IMG/VR virus record: IMGVR_UViG_3300009194_000005
Coordinates: 1-64,000 of that record
DNA: 64,000 nucleotides
Reading direction: 5' to 3' (one strand)
DNA from: a virus
Under the pieces are notes generated by a model. It saw only the letters and a program-made list of their open reading frames with translations, made no database searches and was not told where the DNA came from. This document shows, in pieces, positions 1 to 10,099 of the stretch. Position 1 is the first letter of the stretch. Each line of letters begins with the position of its first letter. The position numbers and the translations under genes were made by a program.

Positions 1-222
1 GCTGACCCGTTTGCGAGCTGGGCCAGCTACAGCGATGCCGACCTGCTAGTGGAGTACACTCACGGTAACGGCAGCTACAGCTGGTGTCAGGAAACGAATG
101 GGGATAATACCGGCAATCGCGTCACTCGTGGCTACATTGGTGTGTCGTACTTCTCTCGCAATACTGCGGCGGGTACGCATACCAACTTCGGGTGGCGGCC
201 GGCTTTGGAATTAGTGGCCTAA
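1..222 (+). CDS. tail fibre / adhesin, C-terminal end (partial)
   Basis: The frame is open from the left edge and ends at a TAA at 220-222, giving the last 73 residues of a larger protein. The end reads GWRPALELVA, and just upstream is an RGYIGVS segment. The same C-terminal layout (RGY-G ... WRPVLELV) closes the separate gene at 58348-59157, so this looks like a shared receptor-binding or C-type-lectin-like terminal domain. The tail-fibre genes that follow on the same strand support an adhesin role. The rest of the protein lies outside the window, so the call rests on this tail and the context. Confidence 0.6.
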   Translation, partial: ADPFASWASYSDADLLVEYTHGNGSYSWCQETNGDNTGNRVTRGYIGVSYFSRNTAAGTHTNFGWRPALELVA

Positions 223-321
223 CAGACCGCTGAGCGGACGTCGACGATCGTCGGTACTTGGTAGGGTTCTTTGCTAGCGCTCGTCGACATCAGAGCAATA
301 CAAGTAAAAATGAGTACCAGT

Positions 322-341
322 GACCTCCCTATGGGGAGGTC
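322..341 (+). terminator. hairpin after tail-fibre gene, followed by TATGTCGT
   Basis: GACCTCCC pairs with GGGAGGTC around a TATG loop. No U-run follows on the plus strand; instead TTATGTCGTC follows at 344-353. The remainder of the 223-478 gap holds short palindromes (near 230 and 245-255) and no ORF. Confidence 0.5.
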
Positions 342-478
342 CTTTATGTCGTCTACCGGGTAAAGTTACCCAATCCTGTGATCCAGAACGCACGTAATCC
401 GCAAACATACTAACCTGGAGCACGTGAGCTTTTTATCGAACAAAAAGCCGTGAGCCCTCATCGCATGGAGGTGGGGTA

Positions 479-847
479 ATGGATTTAACCCTACGCCAAA
501 CCTATCCGGTCGATATCATCCTCCCTGAAAAGTGGTGGAACCCGGTTATCTACCGGTTAAAAGAGACCTTGTCAATTAACGGCACGCAAGTCCCCTTGGG
601 ATTTGAAACCGATGCCGCAACCACACCACGCTGGATGTGGATCGTGTTTCCTCCCGTGTGTCGGTATTTACCGGCGGCAATTCTACATGACTATCTACTC
701 AAACAAGGCGTAGGCTGGCGCGTCGCCAATCTACGTTTCCGACAAACATTAAAAGCCCAGCGGGTCACCTGGTGGCGGCGTGCCTTAATGGTTGGTGCCG
801 TCGAAGCGTATGGGGCCTATCGGAGAGCATTCCATGGCGACGACTGA
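479..847 (+). CDS. DUF1353-family protein
   Basis: This 122-residue protein has the DUF1353 layout: a GFETDAATTPR segment near residues 41-51 and an LHDYLL segment near 68-73. The family occurs in many phages, often in lysis or tail regions, and has no established reaction. A GGAGGTGGGG stretch sits just before the ATG. The next gene overlaps its end and the endolysin follows, so it is probably co-transcribed with the lysis cassette. A late accessory role is inference. Confidence 0.7.
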   Translation: MDLTLRQTYPVDIILPEKWWNPVIYRLKETLSINGTQVPLGFETDAATTPRWMWIVFPPVCRYLPAAILHDYLLKQGVGWRVANLRFRQTLKAQRVTWWRRALMVGAVEAYGAYRRAFHGDD

Positions 848-1049
848 CTACTTACACTCCCGGTGTTACGATATCCAGTTCATGTTACGTCGCCTGGGCT
901 ATTTTCAAGGCACCATGGCCTGTACCCCTGATGAACGTACGATTCGCGGTGTGAGGGCCTTCCAGCGCGATCTGCGCCTGCCTTACCATGGTCGAGTCGA
1001 TGCCCTGACCTTAACCAAGTTACAACACTGTTTTGACAGCCGGAGGTAA
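834..1049 (+). CDS. stand-alone peptidoglycan-binding domain protein
   Basis: At 71 residues this is little more than one PG_binding_1-type domain: FMLRRLGYFQGT, then DERTIRGVRAFQRDL, then GRVDALTLTKL. I start it at the ATG at 834, which has a GGAG seven bases upstream and overlaps the end of the DUF1353 gene; an upstream ATG has no such site. No catalytic domain is attached. The next gene, three bases on, carries a similar domain fused to a muramidase. It may add wall-binding capacity to the lysin or be a duplicated, detached lysin domain. Confidence 0.7.
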   Translation: MATTDYLHSRCYDIQFMLRRLGYFQGTMACTPDERTIRGVRAFQRDLRLPYHGRVDALTLTKLQHCFDSRR

Positions 1050-1052
1050 TAG

Positions 1053-1907
1053 ATGAGCGAAACACAACACTGGTTTGATGACGTGGATTTTATCCCAGAA
1101 CAAGACATCATGCTGGAGCGGGGAGATTCGGGCCACCAGGTTGAATCCATCCAACGACAGCTGAAAGAAGCGGGATATGACATCACCATCGACGGCGCGT
1201 TTGGTCCCGGTACCGAACGGGTTATCCGTCAGTTCCAAAAAGACGTTGGGTTGGTCCAGGATGGTCGGGTGGGCCCGAAAACCCAATGGCGATTGGATAA
1301 CCATCCGAAAGATCCGAAAGTCCTATCTCAAGACGATATCCAAGATGCCGCGGTCATGTTGGATGTCCCGGTGGCTTCCGTGATGGCTGTCAACGCCGTC
1401 GAGTCTCGGGGGAGTGGGTTTTTCACTGAGGACAAACCGACGATCCTCTATGAACGACACATCATGTTTCGGCGCATGAAGCACCATGGAATTGACCCCC
1501 GCCCATATGTCGATCAATACCCGAACATCGTCAACACCAAAACCGGTGGGTATCGCGGGGGCGTGGCGGAACACCAACGGCTAAACGCTGCATGCCAACT
1601 CCATGAGGAAAGTGGCCTCGAGTCGGCCTCGTGGGGACTGTTCCAAATCATGGGCTTTCACTGGGAACAATTAGGTTACCAAAGTGTTAATCAGTTCGTC
1701 GGCTTAATGAAAGAAAGCGAACGCCACCATTTGATGGCCTTTGTGAAATTCATTCGGGCCGACCAGCGATTACACGAAGCGCTGAAAGAACGCAACTGGG
1801 CCCGTTTTGCACGAATCTACAATGGACCCGCTTACGCGAAGCATAATCCCCCCTATGACACCCGGTTGGCCAGAGCGTTTGATAAATATAGTCAGTCGGT
1901 TGCGTAA
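1053..1907 (+). CDS. endolysin: peptidoglycan-binding domain plus N-acetylmuramidase
   Basis: The protein has 284 residues. Residues 20-83 form a PG_binding_1 domain (LERGDSGHQVESIQRQL, then TERVIRQFQKDVGL, then GRVGPKTQWRL). From about residue 100 a DUF3380-type N-acetylmuramidase domain follows, with AVNAVESRGSGF carrying the expected catalytic glutamate (E117) and ASWGLFQIMG near 190. Known members cleave the glycan backbone of peptidoglycan and are modular lysins of phages of Gram-negative hosts. No signal peptide is visible, so it would need a holin or another release route; a holin-like gene lies at 24777-25190. SD GGAGG is well placed. Confidence 0.85.
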   Translation: MSETQHWFDDVDFIPEQDIMLERGDSGHQVESIQRQLKEAGYDITIDGAFGPGTERVIRQFQKDVGLVQDGRVGPKTQWRLDNHPKDPKVLSQDDIQDAAVMLDVPVASVMAVNAVESRGSGFFTEDKPTILYERHIMFRRMKHHGIDPRPYVDQYPNIVNTKTGGYRGGVAEHQRLNAACQLHEESGLESASWGLFQIMGFHWEQLGYQSVNQFVGLMKESERHHLMAFVKFIRADQRLHEALKERNWARFARIYNGPAYAKHNPPYDTRLARAFDKYSQSVA

Positions 1908-1975
1908 AGATTAACTATTATATGACGTGGTGAGGCATAGCTTCACGTTGGGTCAATGTTAATGAGGAGGCTATT

Positions 1976-4900
1976 GTGGCCAACAGGAAGATTTCTCAAT
2001 TAGAAGCGGCGGGTGGTTTATCCGGCACTGAGATGTTGGAAGTTATCCGTCCTTCGTTTGGTGGCGGATTTGAGAACCTCAGCGCTTATGTGCGCGAGCT
2101 GATCGGTAAAGATGCCTATGAGGTGGCTGTCGATCAAGGTTTTGAAGGCACACGCCAAGAGTGGCTGGACACCCTTGTGGGTCCTGAAGGCCCCCGTGGC
2201 TGGTCTGCCTACAACGTGGCCGTGGAAAACGGATTCACCGGTACCGAACAGGAATGGCTTGACCACCTGATTGGACCGCAAGGCGACCAAGGTATCCAGG
2301 GCGTGAAAGGTGATACCGGTGACCAAGGTCCCCGTGGTTATTCCGCCTATGAGCTCGCCCAACAAAACGGCTTTGTGGGTACTGAAGCTGAGTTCCTGGC
2401 ATCCCTGGTTGGTCCTCAGGGCGAGACCGGGATGTCCGTGTATGACCTCGCGGTCTCTGAAGGTTTTGTGGGTACCCAGCAGGAGTTCCTGGACTCCCTG
2501 GTAGGAGAGACCGGCAAGAGCGCCTTTGAGGTGGCGGTCGATGACGGGTTTACCGGAACCGAAACAGAATGGTTGGCATCGCTCAAAGGCGAGAACGCCT
2601 ACGAGATTGCCGTGGAAGAAGGGTTCACCGGCACCCGTCAGGAGTGGCTGGATACCCTTGGTGGTGAGCGCGGGATGTCCGCGTATGAAATCGCCGTCGC
2701 TGATGGGTTCATTGGTACCGAGGAAGAGTGGCTCGCCTCCCTGCAAGGGCGTACCGGTAACGGCCTGCGTATCCTGGGTAGTTTTGAAGACACGGCATTC
2801 CTGCCGATGCAGAACAACGCCCCGGGTGATGCTTACATCATCGATTACATGATGTACGTATGGGAAGGTACTGAGTGGGAGCCTGTCGGTCAGACCGGTC
2901 CGGACGGTAAGTCGGCCTATGTCCTGGCCGTGGAGCAGGGCTATGAAGGCACCGTCCAGAAGTGGCTGGCAGACCTGGAAGGTGACAGCGCCTACCAACT
3001 GGCCCTGGCTAATGGCTTTGCTGGCAGCGTGAGTGAGTGGCTCGACAGCCTGATTGGTGATAGCGCCTATCAGGTCGCCCTCTCCACCGGATTCGTGGGT
3101 ACCGAACAGGATTTTATTAACTCCCTGAAAGGGGGCGATGCCTACGAAGTGGCCGTGGCTGATGGCTATACCGGCACCCGCGCCGAATGGCTCGATAGCC
3201 TCGTTGGTCCTCAGGGGGATCAGGGTATCCAAGGGGTTCAAGGTCCCAAGGGTGAACCGTCTGCGGCCATCAAGGTCCTGGGCAAAGTCGCCGCTGTGGG
3301 CGACCTTCCGGCATCAGGTAACGCCCCGGGCGATGCCTACTTCATTGGTGAGAACCTTTACGTCTGGGACGACTCCCAGTGGCTGGACGTGGGTCCTGTT
3401 GTCGGTCCTCAGGGCGAGCAAGGCATCCAGGGGGTTCAGGGTCCCAAGGGTGATGATGGTGACAGCGCCTATCACGTTGCCGTTAACAATGGCTTCCAGG
3501 GCACGGAAAGCGACTGGCTGAGTACCCTCGAGGGCGACTCCGTCTATTCCGTAGCGGTGCAGAACGGTTTCGTGGGAACGGAGCAAGAGTTCCTGGACAG
3601 CCTCCAAGGCGCTACCGGTAAGTCGGCCTTTGAACACGCTCAAGACCAGGGATTCAATGGTACTGAGACTCAGTGGCTCCAGACCCTGGTTGGCAAGTCC
3701 GCCTATGAAGTGGCTCTCTCCACGGGGTTCAGTGGTACCGAGCAAGAGTGGCTCGATACCCTGGTCGGCCCGCAAGGTCCGGCGGGTCCGATGGGCACTG
3801 GCCTGAACATCACCGGTGTGGTGGCGACGGAAGCTGACCTCCCGACTGACAGTGCAGACGGCGAAGCCTACGTGGCAGGGTCTGACCTGTATCTGCGTCT
3901 GGCAGGTGAGTGGGTCAATGCTGGTCCGCTGGCCGGGGATAGCGCCTTCCAGGTAGCACTGGATCAAGGCTTCGTGGGTACTCAACAAGAGTGGCTGGAT
4001 AGCCTGGTCGGCGCGTCTGCCTACGAGCAGGCGGTGGAAAACGGCTTCTCGGGCAGTGTGGGTCAGTGGCTCGAATCCCTCAAGGGTGGGGATGCCTTCG
4101 ACGTCGCAGTGGCTGATGGCTTCACCGGAACCCGCAGTGAATGGTTGGCATCACTGGTAGGTGATGATGCTTACCAGGTGGCTGTAGCCAACGGCTTCAC
4201 TGGTACGGCCGGTGAGTGGTTGGAGTCGCTGGTCGGTCCCCAAGGCCCTCAAGGTCCGCAGGGTGACATGGGCGACCCCGGTCCGAGCCTGAATATCGTG
4301 GACAGTGTCGCAACCACTGGTGAGCTTCCCACCTCCGGTACCGTTGGTGAAGGTTATCTAGTGGGTGAGGACCTGTACGCTTGGGTCAACGACCAGTGGA
4401 AGAACCTGGGCACTGTGAAAGGCCCGCAGGGCGATCAGGGTATCCAAGGCGATACGGGTCCGTCAGCCTATGATGCTGCGGTATCTGGTGGCTTCACAGG
4501 TACCGAAGCCGAATGGCTTGAGTCGCTGGAAGGTCCCTCCGCGTATGAGGTGGCTGTTGAGCAGGGCTTCTCAGGTACTGAAACCGAATGGTTGGACTCC
4601 CTGAAGGGGGGTGATGCCTACGCCGTGGCCCTCGATAATGGTTTTGTGGGCACCGAACAGGAGTTCCTGGATTCCCTCAAAGGTGACAAGGGTGACAGCA
4701 ACTACGACATCGCGGTTGCTGGTGGGTTCGTGGGCACTGAAGCCGAGTGGCTCGAGTCGATCAAGGGTGCCCAAGGCGATAGTGCCTACGCCATTGCTGT
4801 AGCCGAAGGGTTCTCCGGAACCAAGGCAGAATGGCTCGACACGCTCGTCGGTCCGCGCGGTTACTCCGCGTATGAAGTGGCGGTTAATGAAGGCTTCGTC

Positions 4901-5869
4901 GGGACTCGTCAGGAGTGGTTGGATAGCCTGATCGGTTTCCAGGGTAAGTCCGCTTACCAAGTGGCTGTCGATGCGGGCTTCACTGGGACCGAGCAGGAGT
5001 GGTTAGATAGCCTCCAAGGTCCACAGGGCGCCGATGCCTTGGGTATCATCATCGAAGGCGAATTGGCATCTCAAGCCGACCTGCCTACGGCGGGGAGTTT
5101 CCAGGGTGAAGCCTACCAGGTGGGTGATCACATCTTCCTGTGGGTAGCCAGTGCGGGCAGCTGGCTCGACATGGGCGATATTCGGGGTCCGTCAGCATAT
5201 GAAGTCTATCTCGAACAGTACCCTGACTATGTGGGTACTGAGATCGACTGGCTGGATAGCCTCAACGGTAACCGCTGGATCGCCCGGGATTACGACCCCG
5301 ACGCCGTGACTGGGGACATCGGCGACTTCGCCATCAACTCAGTCACTAACCAGTGGTTCCAGAAGGTCTCTGATACCACTTGGTCCGCGATGGGTTACCT
5401 GGGTGGCGGTACCGTCTACGAGGCCCCTCAAGACGGCCAACAGTATGTGCGTCTGAATGCCGAATGGGCAGTGCTGACCGCTGAAGTGGAAGAGGCTCCA
5501 GAGGACAATCAGGCTTACGTGCGTAAGAATGGTCTCTGGGAAGTCCAAACCGCTGAGGTGGAAGAAGCCCCTGTCGATGGACAGCAATACGTTCGTATTG
5601 ACGGTGCCTGGGCAATCCTGACTGCCGAAGTGGAGGAGGTGCCCGATACCGACCCGACTCTGACGTATGTGCGGAAAGGTGATGGGACTTGGGTACCGCT
5701 GGGCTTTGCTGATGCGACAGCTGACATGCAACCCAATACCACTGTGGTCGATAAAGCGGTCACCCCAGTAGCCCTGGAAACCTTCCTGCTCGATCAACTC
5801 GGCGTCTACTACGACGAAGCCGCAGGGGATTGGGTCAACGACGAAGGTACCATTGCACCAGCAGTCTAA
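1976..5869 (+). CDS. giant repeat tail fibre, collagen-like
   Basis: This 1297-residue protein starts at GTG 1976 behind GAGGAGG. After a short N-terminus it is almost all repeats. I count about 27 copies of a roughly 25-residue unit of form G-x-SAYEVAV-x-x-GF-x-GTE-x-EWL-x-SL-x-G, broken by Gly-X-Y collagen-like runs and by five modules of about 42 residues containing ADLPT ... GEAY-x-VG ... LYVW ... W-x-x-G. The C-terminus has three AEVEEAP-x-x-x-QxYVR repeats and a VNDEGTI ending. It is likely a trimeric fibre shaft with carbohydrate-binding-like beta modules. It shares its N-terminal RKISQL sequence with the next gene, which suggests a common attachment site. Receptor specificity cannot be read. 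Confidence 0.8.
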   Translation: MANRKISQLEAAGGLSGTEMLEVIRPSFGGGFENLSAYVRELIGKDAYEVAVDQGFEGTRQEWLDTLVGPEGPRGWSAYNVAVENGFTGTEQEWLDHLIGPQGDQGIQGVKGDTGDQGPRGYSAYELAQQNGFVGTEAEFLASLVGPQGETGMSVYDLAVSEGFVGTQQEFLDSLVGETGKSAFEVAVDDGFTGTETEWLASLKGENAYEIAVEEGFTGTRQEWLDTLGGERGMSAYEIAVADGFIGTEEEWLASLQGRTGNGLRILGSFEDTAFLPMQNNAPGDAYIIDYMMYVWEGTEWEPVGQTGPDGKSAYVLAVEQGYEGTVQKWLADLEGDSAYQLALANGFAGSVSEWLDSLIGDSAYQVALSTGFVGTEQDFINSLKGGDAYEVAVADGYTGTRAEWLDSLVGPQGDQGIQGVQGPKGEPSAAIKVLGKVAAVGDLPASGNAPGDAYFIGENLYVWDDSQWLDVGPVVGPQGEQGIQGVQGPKGDDGDSAYHVAVNNGFQGTESDWLSTLEGDSVYSVAVQNGFVGTEQEFLDSLQGATGKSAFEHAQDQGFNGTETQWLQTLVGKSAYEVALSTGFSGTEQEWLDTLVGPQGPAGPMGTGLNITGVVATEADLPTDSADGEAYVAGSDLYLRLAGEWVNAGPLAGDSAFQVALDQGFVGTQQEWLDSLVGASAYEQAVENGFSGSVGQWLESLKGGDAFDVAVADGFTGTRSEWLASLVGDDAYQVAVANGFTGTAGEWLESLVGPQGPQGPQGDMGDPGPSLNIVDSVATTGELPTSGTVGEGYLVGEDLYAWVNDQWKNLGTVKGPQGDQGIQGDTGPSAYDAAVSGGFTGTEAEWLESLEGPSAYEVAVEQGFSGTETEWLDSLKGGDAYAVALDNGFVGTEQEFLDSLKGDKGDSNYDIAVAGGFVGTEAEWLESIKGAQGDSAYAIAVAEGFSGTKAEWLDTLVGPRGYSAYEVAVNEGFVGTRQEWLDSLIGFQGKSAYQVAVDAGFTGTEQEWLDSLQGPQGADALGIIIEGELASQADLPTAGSFQGEAYQVGDHIFLWVASAGSWLDMGDIRGPSAYEVYLEQYPDYVGTEIDWLDSLNGNRWIARDYDPDAVTGDIGDFAINSVTNQWFQKVSDTTWSAMGYLGGGTVYEAPQDGQQYVRLNAEWAVLTAEVEEAPEDNQAYVRKNGLWEVQTAEVEEAPVDGQQYVRIDGAWAILTAEVEEVPDTDPTLTYVRKGDGTWVPLGFADATADMQPNTTVVDKAVTPVALETFLLDQLGVYYDEAAGDWVNDEGTIAPAV

Positions 5870-5879
5870 ACCCACTAAC

Positions 5880-5917
5880 ACATAACAGGGCGGGCCATGT
5901 CGCCCGCCCTGTTATGT
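5880..5917 (+). terminator. 16-bp perfect hairpin between tail-fibre genes
   Basis: ACATAACAGGGCGGGC is followed by a CATGTC loop and its perfect complement. No U-run follows. Both outer edges carry ATAAC/GTTAT, so TATG appears just after the stem on each strand. It probably terminates or processes the upstream fibre mRNA. Confidence 0.6.
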
Positions 5918-5950
5918 TGTGATGTATCCAGTTTGTAAAAGGAGAATCCC

Positions 5951-8110
5951 ATGGCGGGACCGAGAAAGATTTCCCAGCTAAGTGAGTTAGTCGACATCCA
6001 AGGACGCGATGTCTTTATTGAGGTCATTGAACGTAGTGACACCTTCGAACCCTGGCAAAACCGCCGTTACCGCTTGAAAGACATGGTGGGTACCGACGGT
6101 AAGTCTGCCTATGACCTGGCAATTGAACAGGGTTTTACCGGAACAGAAGCGGAATGGCTTAGTAGTCTGGTGGGGCCAGAAGGCCCTGCAGGGCCCGTAG
6201 GACCGCAAGGACCCGAAGGCGATCCGGCAGCAGTGGTGGTGCTGAAAGGGGAGTTACTTTCAACCGCGGAGTTGCCCACCGATGCAACACAAAGCGATGC
6301 GTATTTGATCGACGGTGAACTCCATGTCTGGATAGGAGAGAGCTGGTTAAACGCAGGCGGTATTCAGGGTCCTCCCGGACCCCAGGGACCCACAGGCCCG
6401 GAGGGCCCCCAAGGTCCTCAAGGCGAAATGGGTCTCCAGGGTCCTCAAGGCCCGGAGGGTCCCATTGGGCCAGAGGGTCCCCAAGGCGATGCCGGTATAC
6501 AGGGCATACAAGGCCCTGAGGGCCAGCCGGGCCCTCAGGGGGACCCTGGCCCCTCTTCCTACGATCTCGCCGTTCAGGAGGGCTTCACGGGCGATCTCGC
6601 CACCTACCTGGCATCACTGGAGGGTAAATCGGCATATGCGCTTGCTCAAGAGCAGGGCTTTACCGGGACTGAGCAGGAATATCTGGAGTCACTGAAAGGT
6701 GAACCCGGACCCAGTGCGTATGACCATGCGGTAGAGCAGGGGTATACCGGCACATTAAATGACTGGCTGAACAGCCTCCATGGACAAGATGGTCAGGGCA
6801 TTTATGAATTAGCCGTAGCGCAGGGATTCACAGGTACGGAACAAGAGTTCTTGGATACCCTTCAAGGAGACTCTGCCTACGACAGTGCGGTTGCCCAGGG
6901 CTTTACTGGGACAGAAGCCGAGTGGCTCGATACCCTGAAGGGGGAGAAAGGCGACAGTGCCTATCAGGTTGCCTTAAATGATGGGTTCATGGGCACCCAA
7001 ACCGAATGGTTATCCTCATTGGTAGGTCCGCAGGGCATCCAGGGTGAACAGGGTCCTGTCGGACCTGCTGGGGACGAAGGTCCTATGGGCCCGCAAGGCC
7101 CTACCGGTCCTGAAGGCCCTCAGGGTCCCGAGGGCCCACAAGGTCCCGCTGGCCACGGGTTACAGATTGACGGTCAAGTAGCAACGTTCGGAGAGCTCCC
7201 AACCGACGCAACACAGGGAACCGTCTATCTGGTAGGTACCGACGAGCTCTACTATTTCGATGGAATGAATTGGTTGGATGCAGGCGTCACCAGTGCTGAA
7301 TCTGCCTATGAAATCGCCGTCAATAACGGGTATGTGGGTACCGAAAGCGAATGGCTCGTCTCATTAGAGGGCGACAGTGCTTATGATGTGGCGGTAACAA
7401 ACGGCTTCGTGGGGACGGAGACGGAGTGGTTGACTTCACTTGTGGGTCCCCAAGGTCCTCAGGGGGAGGTTGGTCCCATCGGCCCCGAAGGCCCTCAGGG
7501 TCCCGAAGGCCCCATGGGCCCGCAAGGCGAACCTGGTCAATCCGTTGCGGTTAGTGATGAAGGAACTGAGCTCACCGCCGCGGCTACACACCTTAATTTC
7601 ACCGGAGCGGGTGTCACCACCACTCAAAGCGCAGGTGAGGTAACTGTCGATATTCCTGGAGGGGGTACTTCAGGCGGCACTGCCGGCAGTGGGGTTCCTC
7701 ATGCCCGTGAGTACACATTCACCCATAACGGCGTTGAATGTTTTGTTAACCTGGTGATCTTTGGGTCAGAAACTGACTCGTCCCAGATCACCATTACCCA
7801 AAGTGGCGGGAATACGTTAGAGATTGACAATGTCCCGTCCACCTGCATGTTGAAGAACATCTCGGTGATCTACCATGATGGCTTTAACACCACATCGTAT
7901 TTCAACATTTTCTATAAGGAACCGTTTGGAAATACGAACGTACTGACCATGAATATTCCTTTCTTTGTGGAATACAACCATGCGGTACCGTCTGTACAGC
8001 AGCCCACTACGCTTCAGAACTACACATTGGAACCAGATGGGCGTGTGCGGATTGAAAAGGTTGGTTTGATTGATGGGGAAGGCACCCGCTTTCGTGTGGT
8101 GGTCGTGTAA
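5951..8110 (+). CDS. second collagen-like repeat tail fibre
   Basis: The 719-residue protein starts at ATG 5951 (AAAGGAG upstream). Its first residues, [10 protein letters not shown], resemble those of the preceding fibre. It carries about nine copies of the same SAYEIAV-x-x-G-x-x-GTE-x-EWL repeat, longer Gly-X-Y collagen runs (for example near residues 137-200 and 355-405), and two of the LPTDATQ ... LYYFDG ... WLDAG beta modules. The last 180 residues are non-repetitive and read as a beta-rich tip domain ([20 protein letters not shown]). It is probably a second adhesin using the same tail anchor, with its own tip giving specificity. Confidence 0.8.
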   Translation: MAGPRKISQLSELVDIQGRDVFIEVIERSDTFEPWQNRRYRLKDMVGTDGKSAYDLAIEQGFTGTEAEWLSSLVGPEGPAGPVGPQGPEGDPAAVVVLKGELLSTAELPTDATQSDAYLIDGELHVWIGESWLNAGGIQGPPGPQGPTGPEGPQGPQGEMGLQGPQGPEGPIGPEGPQGDAGIQGIQGPEGQPGPQGDPGPSSYDLAVQEGFTGDLATYLASLEGKSAYALAQEQGFTGTEQEYLESLKGEPGPSAYDHAVEQGYTGTLNDWLNSLHGQDGQGIYELAVAQGFTGTEQEFLDTLQGDSAYDSAVAQGFTGTEAEWLDTLKGEKGDSAYQVALNDGFMGTQTEWLSSLVGPQGIQGEQGPVGPAGDEGPMGPQGPTGPEGPQGPEGPQGPAGHGLQIDGQVATFGELPTDATQGTVYLVGTDELYYFDGMNWLDAGVTSAESAYEIAVNNGYVGTESEWLVSLEGDSAYDVAVTNGFVGTETEWLTSLVGPQGPQGEVGPIGPEGPQGPEGPMGPQGEPGQSVAVSDEGTELTAAATHLNFTGAGVTTTQSAGEVTVDIPGGGTSGGTAGSGVPHAREYTFTHNGVECFVNLVIFGSETDSSQITITQSGGNTLEIDNVPSTCMLKNISVIYHDGFNTTSYFNIFYKEPFGNTNVLTMNIPFFVEYNHAVPSVQQPTTLQNYTLEPDGRVRIEKVGLIDGEGTRFRVVVV

Positions 8111-8129
8111 CACTTAACTTCACTGTTTA

Positions 8130-8175
8130 GACTCATGGTGTAGATCCCTTTTTAAGTTCTCATCATGAGTCTTTT
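8130..8175 (+). terminator. long-loop hairpin with U-run
   Basis: GACTCATG (8130-8137) pairs with CATGAGTC (8164-8171), followed by TTTTC. The loop is 26 bases, so it is a weak terminator candidate after the second fibre gene. Confidence 0.4.
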
Positions 8176-8195
8176 CATCGTTTAAGGACGACACC

Positions 8196-8906
8196 ATGTC
8201 ACGGCTACATTTTCAGTCCAGGATTGACCTATCGTCTGCCGAACCAGGCACAGAATCCCAGTCGTGGAAATTGACCTTCAAGTTAGTCGACAATGAAGGG
8301 AAGTTCCGCGCGCGGGATGTGACGGAGACAGACGTTTTAGTCCTGGATACCGGGGCCGTCGAGACAGGAACCTTAACGCGCTACACCATCACCCACGTAG
8401 TGAACACCACTTGGGACGGTAATGTCGAAGTCATTGCAGAGTACGATGACGACAACGATAACCAGTACCCTAACCCCAATCTGGGGTATGTCATCGGTTA
8501 TCCGGGGATTATCACCCGACCGTTTCCAAGTGTTGGACTTTTACCTCTATCTTCTGCAGAAACACAAAAGGTCTCTGATCGGTTTGGGTTCTATTTACAG
8601 AACTACAACAGCTGGGTCACCGATCAAGAACTCAAGAAGACCTCTGTGGGTATTGTCACCGCAGAGAATATCTTACCCGATGGCGATGGATATTACGTTC
8701 TCCCGCAGATACCTCTTGGGGATCTGGTGTGGAAAATGGCGATTGCCAACCTCGCCGATGGGAGTGTTGCAGAGATGGTAGGGGTGGATTGGGGCTACAA
8801 CTCGTCTGGGTCAGCACAGCTGATTCTAGACCCAGATGACGTAGCGTGGCTTCATAGTCCAATCGTCAGTATCACCGTGTCCTTTCTCGGCTATTTGAAT
8901 ATTTAA
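8196..8906 (+). CDS. tail-associated protein, unknown
   Basis: This 236-residue protein starts at ATG 8196 with AAGGA upstream. I do not recognise a family. The composition is beta-rich with many Thr, Val and Asp. The first 100 residues read like a small jelly-roll or immunoglobulin-like domain (SWKLTFKLVDNEGKF ... TGTLTRYTITHVV). Both neighbours are tail-fibre-type genes on the same strand, so a fibre-linked structural or chaperone role is likely but unproven. Confidence 0.5.
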   Translation: MSRLHFQSRIDLSSAEPGTESQSWKLTFKLVDNEGKFRARDVTETDVLVLDTGAVETGTLTRYTITHVVNTTWDGNVEVIAEYDDDNDNQYPNPNLGYVIGYPGIITRPFPSVGLLPLSSAETQKVSDRFGFYLQNYNSWVTDQELKKTSVGIVTAENILPDGDGYYVLPQIPLGDLVWKMAIANLADGSVAEMVGVDWGYNSSGSAQLILDPDDVAWLHSPIVSITVSFLGYLNI

Positions 8907-8935
8907 AACCCGCACGTAATCACTCCCTTATGTTA

Positions 8936-8970
8936 TGGAATTCTTTTCTATGGAACGGGGGAGAATTCCA
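8936..8970 (+). terminator. inverted repeat before tail paralogue 1
   Basis: TGGAATTCT (8936-8944) pairs with AGAATTCCA (8962-8970) across a 17-base loop, preceded by TTATGT. It may end the previous transcript or structure the leader of the next. Confidence 0.4.
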
Positions 8971-8996
8971 GTTTCATTCACTTAGGAGGCTTCCCT

Positions 8997-10046
8997 ATGG
9001 GGATCTTGAAGAGAGACAAGAGTATTATTTACGGCTTGTCAGATGACCTCCAGACACTGATCGATGCCATCAACCAAGCAGCCCTGGATCGTGCGGCTGC
9101 CGATGGCGACCTTCAGCTTCTGGAAACCACCAATACCACCGACCTGGTATCAGCCATTAACTCACTGCTGGCTGGCGCGGAAAGTGGTAGTGACGCGTCT
9201 TTGAAAATTGACCAGAACCTGGCCGATCTTCAGGATGTCGCTACCGCCCGTACCAACCTGTCCATCTACTCAATCGATGAAATCAACAATGCGATTGAGG
9301 CAGCAAAACTGGATCTCGGCACCAATGTCGTCGTGGCCACTATTGCTGAGCGTGATGCGCTGATGGACCTGAACACCAATGATCGGGTGTTCGTGGCAGA
9401 CAGCGGTGACGGCACCTGGGCCACCTACAAGCCGACCACGTTTGATGCAGGCACTGGCGCGGTTACCGGTTGGGCGCCGTTAATGACTCAGTATAGTCTG
9501 GAGGCGACCATCAGTGCGTCCGCCCTCAAGACCGAGTATGAGTCCAACGCCGACACCAACGCTTACACCGACGCCGCCAAAGCGAAGGTGGACCTGCTCA
9601 GCGTGACCCAGGCGATTGACCTGGATGATGTGGCACTGAAAGCTGAACTTGGCCAGGACCTCCTGTCCATCGGAGCAGACGCCACCCAGGTACCGTCTGC
9701 TGATGCGGTGACGCCGTACATTCGTGAGTCGGTGCGTCTTGGGGGAACCACTACCCTCAAAGAAACCCTGACTGTTACCGTCAGTGATACCATCACCCTC
9801 ACCTACGCCCCCAAGGGCGGTGTGGCAGGTATCATGAACTTCGGTACGGTACGTTATACCGATATCAATGGCGTGTCATATGACGCTCCGCTGCAGTCCA
9901 CAGCGACCCCGAACGTTTTCACCCTCGTGCTGGAGACCTCCGGTGAGTGGGATGGTTTCGATGTTACCATTCAGTACGCTCATGTCCCACCGTCCGGTCC
10001 GGTCGTCGATGAACAAGGCTACGCCGATCAAGGCACCCTTGACTAA
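8997..10046 (+). CDS. tail fibre-type protein, tandem paralogue 1
   Basis: This 349-residue protein starts at ATG 8997 behind TTAGGAGG. It is plainly paralogous to the next gene: both begin ILKR-x-KSII-x-GL-x-DDL, share a NTTDLVSAIN-type segment near residue 50 and a VATIAERDAL ... NDRVFV module near 120, and end in a beta domain with HAPKGG/YAPKGGVAGI. The central ERDAL module matches the small beta modules of phage fibres that follow coiled coils. It is probably a trimeric fibre or spike subunit. Specific function is inference from context. Confidence 0.65.
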   Translation: MGILKRDKSIIYGLSDDLQTLIDAINQAALDRAAADGDLQLLETTNTTDLVSAINSLLAGAESGSDASLKIDQNLADLQDVATARTNLSIYSIDEINNAIEAAKLDLGTNVVVATIAERDALMDLNTNDRVFVADSGDGTWATYKPTTFDAGTGAVTGWAPLMTQYSLEATISASALKTEYESNADTNAYTDAAKAKVDLLSVTQAIDLDDVALKAELGQDLLSIGADATQVPSADAVTPYIRESVRLGGTTTLKETLTVTVSDTITLTYAPKGGVAGIMNFGTVRYTDINGVSYDAPLQSTATPNVFTLVLETSGEWDGFDVTIQYAHVPPSGPVVDEQGYADQGTLD

Positions 10047-10099
10047 CGGTTAAATCTTAAGTCAAGTCGTTTTATCACACGCTAAAAGAGGAAAGTCCC

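Noticed and set aside
2018-3241. 407-codon open frame on the minus strand
   Set aside because: It lies antisense to the repetitive tail-fibre gene; its openness follows from the repeat codons and it has no start site or known motif.
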